From contig CAZOMV010000057.1 in the NCBI GenBank assembly GCA_964580995.1, positions 1 through 35,589 on the forward strand: DNA of 35,589 bases, written 5' to 3'. Shown piece after piece: positions 16,416 through 24,546 of the stretch. Under the pieces are notes generated by a model. It saw only the letters and a program-made list of their open reading frames with translations. It was not told the DNA's origin and did not search any database. Origin of the DNA: JAKJEP01 sp964580995. Lineage in GTDB: Bacteria; Planctomycetota; Phycisphaerae; Sedimentisphaerales; SM23-30. Position 1 is the stretch's first letter; each line of letters begins with the position of its first letter. The position numbers were made by a program, and so were the translations under genes.

Positions 16416-16919
16416 ATGTCTATGCCAACTGTGAATGATGTAAAAACAGAAGTCGAAGCCATTCTGCAGAAATATGCAGGCGCGCATCGTGATGCCCTGA
16501 TCCCCATTCTGCAGGATATCCAGGAAGCCTGCGGGTATCTCTCCCGCGAGGTGGTCAACCAGGTCGCCCAGTATATTGACCTGCCGCCGGCCAAAATTTA
16601 CGGCGTGGCCACTTTTTACAACCAGTTCCGCTTTCAGCCGCTGGGAAAGTACCATGTCATGATTTGCCGCGGGACCGCCTGCCATGTCAAAGGCTCCAAA
16701 AAAGCCCTCGATATGGTGGTTAAGGCTCTGGGGATTCAGCCGGGTCAAACCTCACGCGACGGTTTGTTCAGCCTGGGCGTAGTGGCTTGTATGGGTGCCT
16801 GTGGTTTGGCACCGGTGGTCAATATCAACGGCGAATTCTACGCCAAAGTAACCCCCAAGAAATTATCCGGCATCATCGCCGAAATCAGGGAAAAGGAGCT
16901 TAACCATGCAAAAAACTAA
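16416..16919 (+). CDS. hydC: HydC: NuoE-like [2Fe-2S] subunit of the bifurcating [FeFe] hydrogenase
   Basis: A 167-residue thioredoxin-fold [2Fe-2S] protein of the NuoE/24 kDa family. Ligands are Cys84 and Cys89 (ICRGTACH) and Cys125 and Cys129 (ACMGACG). The N-terminal helical bundle (residues 5-75) has the family sequence LIPILQDIQEACGYLS. In trimeric NAD-linked [FeFe] hydrogenases this subunit accompanies HydB at the NADH site. Met3 (ATG at 16422) has an equally good ribosome site and could be the true start. The stop overlaps the next start by 14 bp, so the two are probably coupled. Confidence 0.95.
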   Translation: MSMPTVNDVKTEVEAILQKYAGAHRDALIPILQDIQEACGYLSREVVNQVAQYIDLPPAKIYGVATFYNQFRFQPLGKYHVMICRGTACHVKGSKKALDMVVKALGIQPGQTSRDGLFSLGVVACMGACGLAPVVNINGEFYAKVTPKKLSGIIAEIREKELNHAKN

Positions 16920-19900
16920 TACGACTGTAAATACCCCGGCCTCGCGATGCTGGTCGGACGCCCGGCGGCCTTCCCAGGAATTGATCGCCAAGTTGCGGGG
17001 CGGGCCGTTTAGCAGCGCTCTGGCCAAAGGTCAGCCGGCGCTCGACGATCTGGTGGATTCCCTGCGTCGGGACAAACTAGCCAAGCCGGTGGTCTTTATC
17101 GGTGCCGGAACCTGTGGCCTGGGAGCTGGCGCGGGAAAAACCCTCGATGCCATCCGTGAATATTGTCTGACCAAAAAACTGGATGTCGATATCGTGGAAA
17201 CCGGCTGCATCGGCTTCTGTTCGGAAGAGCCGATCGTGGACATCAAGCTGCCGGGCAAGGCCCGTGTCAGCTTCGGCAATGTGACCGCTGAGGATGTCCC
17301 TCAAATGTTTGACAAGGCCTGGGTGGGCAAGTTTGACCCGGATCATCTGATTGGCCAGTTTCGCAGCCCTTCCGACAAACCCTGGGCGGGCGTTCCGTTT
17401 CTCGATGAGCATCCCTTCATGAAGCTGCAATGCCGCGTCGTGCTGGCCGGCAGCGGGATCATCGACCCCACCAATATTGATGAATATATCGCCCGCGGCG
17501 GCTATTCCGCCATGGCCTGGACCCTCAAAAACAAAACCGCCCAGGAGTTGTGCGATCTGGTCGAATCCAGCGGTTTGCGGGGACGCGGCGGCGGCGGCTT
17601 TCCGACCGGGAAAAAATGGAAATTCGCCCTGCGGGAAATAGCCGATCAGAAATATCTGGTCTGCAATGCCGACGAAGGCGATCCGGGCGCGTTCATGGAC
17701 CGGGCCGTCGGTGAAAGCGATCCCCACCGCCTGATTGAAGGCATGATTATCGCCGCCTACGGAATCGGGGCCACCAAAGCATACATTTATATTCGGGCCG
17801 AGTATCCCCTAGCCGTCCAGCGTCTTCAGGACGCCATCAAACAGGCCCGTGCCTACGGCCTGCTGGGGCATAACATCCTCGATAGCGGCAATGACCTCGA
17901 TATCATTATCAAAATGGGGGCCGGTGCTTTTGTCTGCGGTGAAGAGACCGCCCTGCTGCACAGTATCGAAGGCAAACGCGGCATGCCTCGTCCTCGGCCG
18001 CCTTTCCCGGCGATTCAGGGCCTTTTCGGCAAACCGACCGTCATCAACAACGTCGAGACCCTAGCCAACCTGCCCATGATTATCGAACGCGGCGCCGATT
18101 GGTTCAGTGCCATGGGCACCAAAACCAGCAAGGGCACCAAAGTCTTCGCCCTCTCCGGCATGGTCAAACGCACCGGCCTGGTCGAAGTCCCGATGGGTAC
18201 CACCCTCAAGCAGGTGGTCTATGACATCGGCGGCGGTATTCCCAATCGCAAACGTTGCAAAGGCGTGCAGATCGGCGGACCCTCCGGCGGCTGCATCCCC
18301 GAACACCGTCTGGATATCGAAGTTGATTACGAGACGATTAAAACGGTTGGCGCCATTATGGGTTCCGGCGGGCTGGTCGTCCTCGATGAAAATACCTGTA
18401 TGGTCGATCTGGCCAAATTCTTTATGGAGTTCATCCAGTCGGAAAGCTGCGGAAAATGTATCCCCTGCCGCGAAGGGACCAAGCGGATGCTCGAAATTCT
18501 CGAAGCCATCACCCGTCCCCGCCGCCGGGAGGATCATAACGATGCCCTCCTGCGGTTCCAGGGTGTGATGCAGTTGCGGCAGTTGGCCGAGACCATCAAG
18601 GCTACCTCTCTGTGCGGCCTGGGTCAGACTGCCCCCAATCCCGTCCTCAGCACCCTTAACTGGTTCCGCGACGAGTATGAGGCCCATATCTTCGACCGAC
18701 AGTGCCCGGCTGGCGCCTGCAAAGAACTGGTGGGCGCCCCCTGCCAGAACGGCTGCCCCGTCGGCACCGAAGTGTGGCGCTATGTTGCCCACATCTCCCG
18801 CAAAGAGTACGATGACGCCTATCGGGTCATCCGGCAGGCCAATCCGTTGCCGTCGATTTGTGCCCGAGTCTGTCATCATCCCTGCGAAAATATCTGCCGC
18901 GCCGGCGTGACCGGCGGCGAACCGATTGCCGTTCGTTCCCTCAAACGTTTCGTGGTGGAACGGGTGGATCCGGCTTCCTGGAAAGAACTGGTCAAAGCAC
19001 CGGATAAAAATTCTGCGAAGATCGCTGTGATTGGCGCCGGCCCCACCGGTCTGACTGCGGCCAATGCCCTGGCGATCGCCGGACATAAAGTGACAATCTT
19101 CGAGCGGGAAGCCAAAGCCGGCGGTATGCTGGTTGGTGCGATCCCTGCCTATCGTCTGCCCCGCGAACTTCTGCAGCGGGAAATTGATGTCCTGATGAAT
19201 CCCAATATTGAAATCAAATATAACGTCGCTTTGGGTCGCGACATTACCCTCGATGGACTTTTGGCCGAAGGGTACAAGGCGGTCTTCCTGGCGATGGGTT
19301 CTCATCAGAGTCTCAAACTGGATCTGCCGAGCGAAAATGCCGAAGGGGTCATCCCCGGCATTCAGTTCCTCAAGGCCTACAACTTACAGAACAAGGCTCT
19401 GGCCAAAGGCCGCGTCGGAATCATCGGCGGCGGCAATTCTGCGATGGATGCCGCTCGCGTCGCCTTCCGCCAGAAAGGCGTGGAAGGCGTGACCATGTTC
19501 TATCGGCGGACCCGCAATGAAATGCCCGCCTATGCCGAGGAAATCGAGGCCGGTCTGGAAGAAGGCATTAAGATCGAACCGCTGGTCACTCCGGTGGCGG
19601 TCCTTGCCAAAAACGGCAAGCTGACCGGTATGCGGTTTATCCGCAACGAACTGGGGCAGCCCGACGCCAGCGGCCGCCGCAGTCCGGTTCCCATCCCCGG
19701 TTCGGAATTCGAGGTCGCTCTGGACACCTTGATTGTGGCTATCAGCGAACAGCCCGATGTCCAGGGCCTTCAGGATCTGAAACTGAGCAAATGGGCTACG
19801 CTGTCGATTAATGAACAGACCTTCGCTACCAGCCGACAAGGCGTCTTTGCCGCCGGCGATGTGGTGACGGGTCCGGCTACCGTGATTGCCGCCCTGTCCG

Positions 19901-20178
19901 CCGGCAAGAAAGCCGCCGTTATGATCGATCGCTATGTACGTGGTCACGTTATGAAGGTGCTGCCGAAAGTCAGCCTGCCTTCGGCTTATATCGAACCGAT
20001 CCATACCGAAGAAGAAGAGGAAGCGACGGAAACCAAACGGGTTGCCTCACCGCACCTGCCCGTCGCCTGCCGCTGCGGCAACTTTGACGAAGTGGAACTG
20101 GCGATCAGTGAGGAGCAGGCCCTCTGCGAAGCCCGCCGCTGTCTGCGTTGTGATCTGGAGTTCACCCAACCCGTATAA
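16906..20178 (+). CDS. hydB: HydB-GltD fusion: NuoF-like flavoprotein joined to a glutamate synthase small subunit/NfnB-type FAD-NAD(P)H module
   Basis: A 1090-residue fusion, far longer than a normal HydB (about 600). Domains in order: a thioredoxin-like [2Fe-2S] segment (about 55-140; Cys70, Cys101, Cys105); the NuoF FMN/NADH domain (about 170-420; GRGGGGFPTGKKW and CNADEGDPGAFMDR); the SLBB domain; and the NuoF [4Fe-4S] domain (Cys515, 518, 521, 570). Where the usual HydB carries a two-cluster ferredoxin tail, a GltD module takes over. It has two N-terminal clusters (Cys600, 605, 613, 617 and 652, 656, 660, 664), an FAD fold (GAGPTGL at 710-716), an NAD(P)H fold (GGGNSAMDAA at 841-850, with YRRTR near 866-870 as in NADPH-binding relatives), the closing GDV of FAAGDVVTG, and a CLRCD tail. 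It begins inside hydC (14-bp overlap). It probably lets the enzyme use NADP(H) or form a second flavin site; this is inference. Confidence 0.93.
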   Translation: MQKTNTTVNTPASRCWSDARRPSQELIAKLRGGPFSSALAKGQPALDDLVDSLRRDKLAKPVVFIGAGTCGLGAGAGKTLDAIREYCLTKKLDVDIVETGCIGFCSEEPIVDIKLPGKARVSFGNVTAEDVPQMFDKAWVGKFDPDHLIGQFRSPSDKPWAGVPFLDEHPFMKLQCRVVLAGSGIIDPTNIDEYIARGGYSAMAWTLKNKTAQELCDLVESSGLRGRGGGGFPTGKKWKFALREIADQKYLVCNADEGDPGAFMDRAVGESDPHRLIEGMIIAAYGIGATKAYIYIRAEYPLAVQRLQDAIKQARAYGLLGHNILDSGNDLDIIIKMGAGAFVCGEETALLHSIEGKRGMPRPRPPFPAIQGLFGKPTVINNVETLANLPMIIERGADWFSAMGTKTSKGTKVFALSGMVKRTGLVEVPMGTTLKQVVYDIGGGIPNRKRCKGVQIGGPSGGCIPEHRLDIEVDYETIKTVGAIMGSGGLVVLDENTCMVDLAKFFMEFIQSESCGKCIPCREGTKRMLEILEAITRPRRREDHNDALLRFQGVMQLRQLAETIKATSLCGLGQTAPNPVLSTLNWFRDEYEAHIFDRQCPAGACKELVGAPCQNGCPVGTEVWRYVAHISRKEYDDAYRVIRQANPLPSICARVCHHPCENICRAGVTGGEPIAVRSLKRFVVERVDPASWKELVKAPDKNSAKIAVIGAGPTGLTAANALAIAGHKVTIFEREAKAGGMLVGAIPAYRLPRELLQREIDVLMNPNIEIKYNVALGRDITLDGLLAEGYKAVFLAMGSHQSLKLDLPSENAEGVIPGIQFLKAYNLQNKALAKGRVGIIGGGNSAMDAARVAFRQKGVEGVTMFYRRTRNEMPAYAEEIEAGLEEGIKIEPLVTPVAVLAKNGKLTGMRFIRNELGQPDASGRRSPVPIPGSEFEVALDTLIVAISEQPDVQGLQDLKLSKWATLSINEQTFATSRQGVFAAGDVVTGPATVIAALSAGKKAAVMIDRYVRGHVMKVLPKVSLPSAYIEPIHTEEEEEATETKRVASPHLPVACRCGNFDEVELAISEEQALCEARRCLRCDLEFTQPV

Positions 20179-20214
20179 TAACTCGAATAACAAAAATAGA
20201 ATGAGGTCTTACAT

Positions 20215-21939
20215 ATGTTCACAATAGAAATTGATAATCGAAGCGTACAGGCCAGCGAAGGGGAAACCATCCTGGCCGTCTGTAAACGGGAAGGCGTCCG
20301 GATTCCCACCCTGTGCTTTATCGAAGGTCTGGCTCCCACCGGGGCCTGCCGGATGTGCATTGTGGAGGTGGAAGGCTTTCCCGGCCTGATCCCCGCCTGC
20401 TCCTATCCGGTTACTGCCAATATGAAAATCAAAACCAATACCCCCCGCGTTCTCAATGCCCGACGGACCATTGTCGAACTGCTCCTGAGCGATCACCCGG
20501 ATGATTGCCTCTATTGCATTCGCAACGGACAGTGCGAGTTGCAAAAGCTCGCCCGCGACCTGGATGTCAAGCGGCTCTCCTTCAGCGGGGTAAAAACCAA
20601 ACGGTCCGCCGATGTCTCCAGCCCCTCCATTGTTCGCAATCCGGAAAAATGTATCCTGTGCGGCAAGTGTGTCCGGGTCTGTGAGGAAATTCAGGGCGTG
20701 GCCGCCATCGATTTCATCGGTCGCGGCTGCAAGGCCTTCGTAGGTACCGCCTTCGACAGCGGCCTGAATGTCTCCACCTGCATCAATTGCGGCCAGTGCA
20801 TCCTAGCCTGCCCCACCGGCGCTCTCACCGAACGATCCTATGTCGATGAAGTCGCCGCCGCCCTGGCCGATCCCGACAAGTATGTCGTCGTCCAGCATGC
20901 CCCGGCGGTTTCCGTGACCCTGGCCGAAGAGTTCGGCATCAAACCCGGCAAGGATATCGACGGCCAGATGGTCGCCGCCCTGCGAAGACTGGGTTTCAAA
21001 CGGGTCTTTGATACCTCCTTTACCGCCGACCTGACCATCATGGAAGAAGGCTCGGAGCTGGTCCATCGGGTTAAAACCGGCGGCAAGCTGCCCATGCTCA
21101 CCAGTTGCTCGCCCGGCTGGATTAAATTCGTCGAACAGTTCTACCCGGATTTGATCGAAAACGTTTCGAGCTGCAAAAGCCCCCAGCAGATGTTGGGCGC
21201 CCTGATTAAAAGCTTTTTCGCCAAACGCGAAGGACTGGACCCCAGCCGCATCGTCAGCGTCTCGATCATGCCCTGCACCGCCAAAAAATTCGAGTGCAAA
21301 CGGCCGGAAATGGCCGTCAATTATGTTCAGGATGTCGATTATGTGCTGACCACCCGCGAACTGGCCCAGCTCTTCCGCCGTTATGGTCTGGATCTGGGCG
21401 CCATGACCCCCGATACCGCCGATACCCCCTTCGGCGAACGCACCAGCGCCGGAAAAATCTTCGGCGCCACCGGGGGCGTGATGGAAGCGGCCATTCGCAG
21501 TGCTTATTTCCTCCTCACCGGCCAGGAATATCCCGAAGAGAAAATCCCCGCCCTGCGCGGTCTCAAGGGCCACAAGGAAGTCAAACTCAAAATCGGCGAT
21601 CTGGAAGTGGGTGCCGCCGTCGTCAGCGGGCTGGGAAATGCCCGCAAGCTGATGGATGAAATCCGCGCCGGACGCAAAGACCTCCACTTTATCGAAGTGA
21701 TGACCTGCCCCGGCGGCTGTATCTCCGGCGGCGGCCAGCCTATGGAAACCGATACCGAAGCCGTCAAGGCTCGGTTGCAGGCCCTCTACCTCATCGACCG
21801 CGACGACCGCGTCCGCGTCAGCCATCGCAATGAATCCGTGGCTCGCCTTTACAAGGAATTTCTCGGCGAGCCGCTCGGTGAGGTCAGCCATCACCTGCTG
21901 CATACCCATTACAAAAAACGCGATATTATGGTAAAATGA
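20215..21939 (+). CDS. hydA: HydA: catalytic subunit of trimeric [FeFe] hydrogenase
   Basis: A 574-residue enzyme that interconverts H2 with protons and electrons. An N-terminal [2Fe-2S] domain (Cys34, 45, 48, 62) is followed by a His-Cys [4Fe-4S] site (His94, Cys98, 101, 107) and two ferredoxin clusters (Cys146, 149, 152, 156 and 189, 192, 195, 199). The H domain has L1 TSCSPGW (296-302), L2 MPCTAKKFE (352-360) and L3 EVMTCPGGCISGGGQP (494-509), and a small-subunit-like tail (about 520-565). L1 has Ser299 where the textbook motif TSCCPxW has its second Cys, discussed in the findings. Lys357, Glu360, Met352 and Met496 are kept, so it looks catalytic. A GAGG ribosome site precedes the ATG. It lies 36 bp after hydB, and with HydB and HydC fits the cytosolic NAD- and ferredoxin-linked bifurcating type. 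Confidence 0.95.
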   Translation: MFTIEIDNRSVQASEGETILAVCKREGVRIPTLCFIEGLAPTGACRMCIVEVEGFPGLIPACSYPVTANMKIKTNTPRVLNARRTIVELLLSDHPDDCLYCIRNGQCELQKLARDLDVKRLSFSGVKTKRSADVSSPSIVRNPEKCILCGKCVRVCEEIQGVAAIDFIGRGCKAFVGTAFDSGLNVSTCINCGQCILACPTGALTERSYVDEVAAALADPDKYVVVQHAPAVSVTLAEEFGIKPGKDIDGQMVAALRRLGFKRVFDTSFTADLTIMEEGSELVHRVKTGGKLPMLTSCSPGWIKFVEQFYPDLIENVSSCKSPQQMLGALIKSFFAKREGLDPSRIVSVSIMPCTAKKFECKRPEMAVNYVQDVDYVLTTRELAQLFRRYGLDLGAMTPDTADTPFGERTSAGKIFGATGGVMEAAIRSAYFLLTGQEYPEEKIPALRGLKGHKEVKLKIGDLEVGAAVVSGLGNARKLMDEIRAGRKDLHFIEVMTCPGGCISGGGQPMETDTEAVKARLQALYLIDRDDRVRVSHRNESVARLYKEFLGEPLGEVSHHLLHTHYKKRDIMVK

Positions 21940-21987
21940 TTCCCGGAGTTTTTTCTCCCGGTAGAATACTAAGAATTAGGAGCGACT

Positions 21988-22380
21988 ATGACCGCAGTAA
22001 AAAAAGTTCTCGTTGTCGATGACGATCCCGATATCCTCGATCAGGTGGAGCATGTTCTCAAGGCCAACGGCTATGAGGTCCATGCCATTGACTCCGCCGC
22101 CCAGGCGGAAGAGTTTTTAACGGCCAACCAGCCCGATCTGGCCATCGTGGACCTTATGATGGAACAAATGGATTCTGGCTTCGTATTGTGTCATCAAATG
22201 AAAAAATTATACCCGAATATACCCATCATCATGCTGACGGCTGTTCGGGCTGCTACCGGGCTGGGTTTCGATGCTAAAACCCCGGAGTCAAAATCCTGGA
22301 TCAAGGCCGATTGTATCCTCGATAAGCCCGTCCGGGCCGAAGAACTGGTGAACTCCGTGCGAAAACTGCTTCAGGCGTGA
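21988..22380 (+). CDS. stand-alone receiver protein with extended switch loop (hydrogenase-associated subfamily)
   Basis: A 130-residue receiver domain. The acidic pair is Asp11-Asp12, the acceptor Asp55 (IVDLMME), the switch Thr84 (MLTAV) and the conserved Lys113 (LDKPV). Between Thr84 and Lys113 lie 28 residues, against 21 in the ordinary receivers of this window, including TGLGF and a Trp. The acceptor motif continues MMEQMDSGF rather than MMPxMDG. The receiver at 25823 shares both features, so the two form a pair. There is no output domain. AGGAG precedes the start. Position 48 bp after hydA and 106 bp before the sensory kinase points to it being a phosphate acceptor in that system. Confidence 0.92.
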   Translation: MTAVKKVLVVDDDPDILDQVEHVLKANGYEVHAIDSAAQAEEFLTANQPDLAIVDLMMEQMDSGFVLCHQMKKLYPNIPIIMLTAVRAATGLGFDAKTPESKSWIKADCILDKPVRAEELVNSVRKLLQA

Positions 22381-22486
22381 AAAATCCTGCCCCTGGTAGG
22401 GTCCAGGCAGCCTCGATTCACTATCTCGTTTCTGGGTTTGACCTGCGGGCAGCCGCTGACGAACTTCCTGACGGAGATCTGATAAC

Positions 22487-24493
22487 GTGATAGAAAGCTG
22501 GCCCACTGGATTCGTTCATACCGTTAAAGAACGGTGCCGGGTATGTTATACCTGTGTGCGCGAATGCCCCGCCAAGGCCATCCGGATTGCCGACGGCCAG
22601 GCCGAGGTTATGGCCGAACGCTGCATCAGTTGCGGGAATTGCGTCCGGATCTGCAGCCAAAAGGCGAAAGAAGTCGTTAGCAGCATCAGCCAGGTGAAAG
22701 ACTTGCTTCACTCCAAAGCGAAAGTAGCCGTTTGTCTGGCGCCAAGCTTCCCGGCTGAATTTGTCGACATGGAATACCCCGCCTTGGTAGCCGGATTGCG
22801 CTGCCTGGGATTTCACTATGTGAATGAAGTGGGTTTTGGTGCGGACCTGGTCGCCCGTAAATACAAGGAATTGCTGGAGGATATCCCCAAAAACAGGCAG
22901 TATATCTCCAGCACCTGCCCCGCCATCATCGGATATGTTGAAAAATATTATCCCCATCTGGTCTCTTCCCTGATTCCGGTGGTTTCCCCCATGCTGGCGA
23001 CCGCCCGCGTTCTGCACCGCCTGCATGGAAAAGATTTAAAAATCGTTTTCGTTGGACCCTGCATCGCCAAAAAATGCGAATCCCTCAGCGAAAATACCCC
23101 GGACGAAATTGACGCGGTCCTTACCTTTTCGGAACTGCGGCAAATGCTTTCCGAAGCAAACCTGGACCCTGCTCAAATCAAACCCAGCGAATTTGACCCA
23201 CCCTATGCGGGACTGGGTTCTCTTTTTTCCATCAGCCGGGGTCTGCTCCAGGCGGCCCAGATCAAGGAAGACTTAATGGCCGGCGATGTCGTGGTAACCG
23301 ACGGCCGGACCAATTTCGTCGATGCCATCCGGGAATTCGAAAACGGAAATCTCGACGCCAGACTCCTGGAAATCCTGGCCTGTAATGGATGCATCATGGG
23401 AGCGGGAATGACCACCGAAACCCCGCTCTTTTCCCGCCGGTCCCAGATCAGCAGTTATGTACGGAAAAAAATCGCCCGTAATAATCTCCACGTCTGGAAA
23501 AAAGCCATGCAGGATTTTTCCGACTTGGATTTAACCCGGCACTTCACCCCCAACGATCAGCGGATCCCCGTCCCCTTCGAGGAAGAAATCTCCTATATCA
23601 TGTCCAAAATGGGTAAGCGAAAACCCCAGGACGAGCTGAATTGCGGCGCCTGCGGCTACGATACCTGCCGCGAGCACGCCGTCGCTATTTTCAAGGGCCT
23701 GGCCGAAAGTGAAATGTGTCTGCCCCATACTATCGAACAACTTCGCATGACCGTTAGCGAACTGGCCAATTCCAATGAACAACTGGCCAATACGCGGGAA
23801 GCCCTCATGCAATCGGAGAAGCTGGCCAGCATGGGACAACTGGCCGCCGGTATCGCCCACGAGGTCAACAATCCCCTCGGCGTCGTCCTGATGTATTCCC
23901 ACCTGCTGTTGGAACGCTTCGGCAAAGAGCCGCAAATGAGCGAAGACTTGAAACTGATTGTCGAGCAAACCGACCGCTGCAAAAAAATCGTCTCTCAGCT
24001 CCTCCACTTCGCCCGCCAGAATAAAGTCCAGCTCCAGAAAACCGACATCGGCAAACTCATCGGACGCATCCTGCAGGTACTGCCCAGCCCTCCGGGCATC
24101 ACCGTCACCTTGGCCAATGAAATCGCCAACCCCCTGGTGGAAGTGGACCCCGACCAGATCACTCAGGTTTTGACCAATCTGATTAATAACGCCTATTCCG
24201 CCATGCCCCAGGGCGGCTCTTTGCGGATCGGAATTTTTGACAGCGGCAGACGGTTCAAAATCGAAGTGGCCGATCAGGGCAACGGGATTCCCCCCGAAAA
24301 TTTGGGCAAAATATTCGAGCCTTTTTTCACCACCAAGGAAATCGGCAAGGGAACGGGCCTGGGACTGGCTGTCGCCTATGGTATCATCAAAATGCACCGC
24401 GGCGATATCCAGGTCGAATCCAATGCCGACCCCAACGCCGGACCCACCGGCACGAAATTTTCCGTGCTTCTGCCCAAAGAAGGAAGCAAATAA
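22487..24493 (+). CDS. HydS-like sensory [FeFe]-hydrogenase/histidine kinase
   Basis: A 668-residue soluble fusion. Two [4Fe-4S] ferredoxin motifs (Cys17, 20, 23, 27 and 46, 49, 52, 56) lead into an [FeFe]-hydrogenase large-subunit-like domain (about 80-310). A PF04060-type [4Fe-4S] motif (Cys386, 389, 394, 411), a coiled coil (about 415-445), HisKA (His458 in AHEVNNP) and HATPase (DQGNGI, GTGLGL) follow. H-cluster motifs are altered: L1 is SSTCPA with Cys144 but Thr143 at the proton-relay Cys position; L2 is GPCIAKKCE (Cys192, Met replaced by Gly); L3 is LACNGCIMGAG (Cys299, Cys302, spacing CxxC instead of CxxxC). This pattern fits a sensory, not a turnover, enzyme. The start is GTG, with GGAG about 10 bp upstream. 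It is probably the H2 or redox sensor controlling kinase activity. Confidence 0.92.
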   Translation: MIESWPTGFVHTVKERCRVCYTCVRECPAKAIRIADGQAEVMAERCISCGNCVRICSQKAKEVVSSISQVKDLLHSKAKVAVCLAPSFPAEFVDMEYPALVAGLRCLGFHYVNEVGFGADLVARKYKELLEDIPKNRQYISSTCPAIIGYVEKYYPHLVSSLIPVVSPMLATARVLHRLHGKDLKIVFVGPCIAKKCESLSENTPDEIDAVLTFSELRQMLSEANLDPAQIKPSEFDPPYAGLGSLFSISRGLLQAAQIKEDLMAGDVVVTDGRTNFVDAIREFENGNLDARLLEILACNGCIMGAGMTTETPLFSRRSQISSYVRKKIARNNLHVWKKAMQDFSDLDLTRHFTPNDQRIPVPFEEEISYIMSKMGKRKPQDELNCGACGYDTCREHAVAIFKGLAESEMCLPHTIEQLRMTVSELANSNEQLANTREALMQSEKLASMGQLAAGIAHEVNNPLGVVLMYSHLLLERFGKEPQMSEDLKLIVEQTDRCKKIVSQLLHFARQNKVQLQKTDIGKLIGRILQVLPSPPGITVTLANEIANPLVEVDPDQITQVLTNLINNAYSAMPQGGSLRIGIFDSGRRFKIEVADQGNGIPPENLGKIFEPFFTTKEIGKGTGLGLAVAYGIIKMHRGDIQVESNADPNAGPTGTKFSVLLPKEGSK

Positions 24494-24546
24494 AGTGGAA
24501 AGCAGTAACGGCATTTTGTATAACCTTAATTGAATCAGGAAACCAG

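Noticed and set aside
18061..19305. 414-residue open frame on the minus strand inside hydB
   Set aside because: It is the antisense shadow of a strongly conserved coding frame. Its protein is rich in Gly, Ala, His and Asp with no recognisable domain.
20803..21909. 368-residue open frame on the minus strand inside hydA
   Set aside because: Antisense shadow of hydA with biased composition and no domain; the plus frame carries all hydrogenase motifs.
21942..21961. Hairpin GGAG-TTTTTT-CTCC between hydA and the first receiver
   Set aside because: Only a 4-bp core stem plus a mismatch, and the U-run is in the loop rather than after the stem; not a credible terminator.
22390..22411. CCTGG/CCAGG inverted repeat between the first receiver and the HydS-like kinase
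   Set aside because: A short stem without T-run; could be a chance hairpin.
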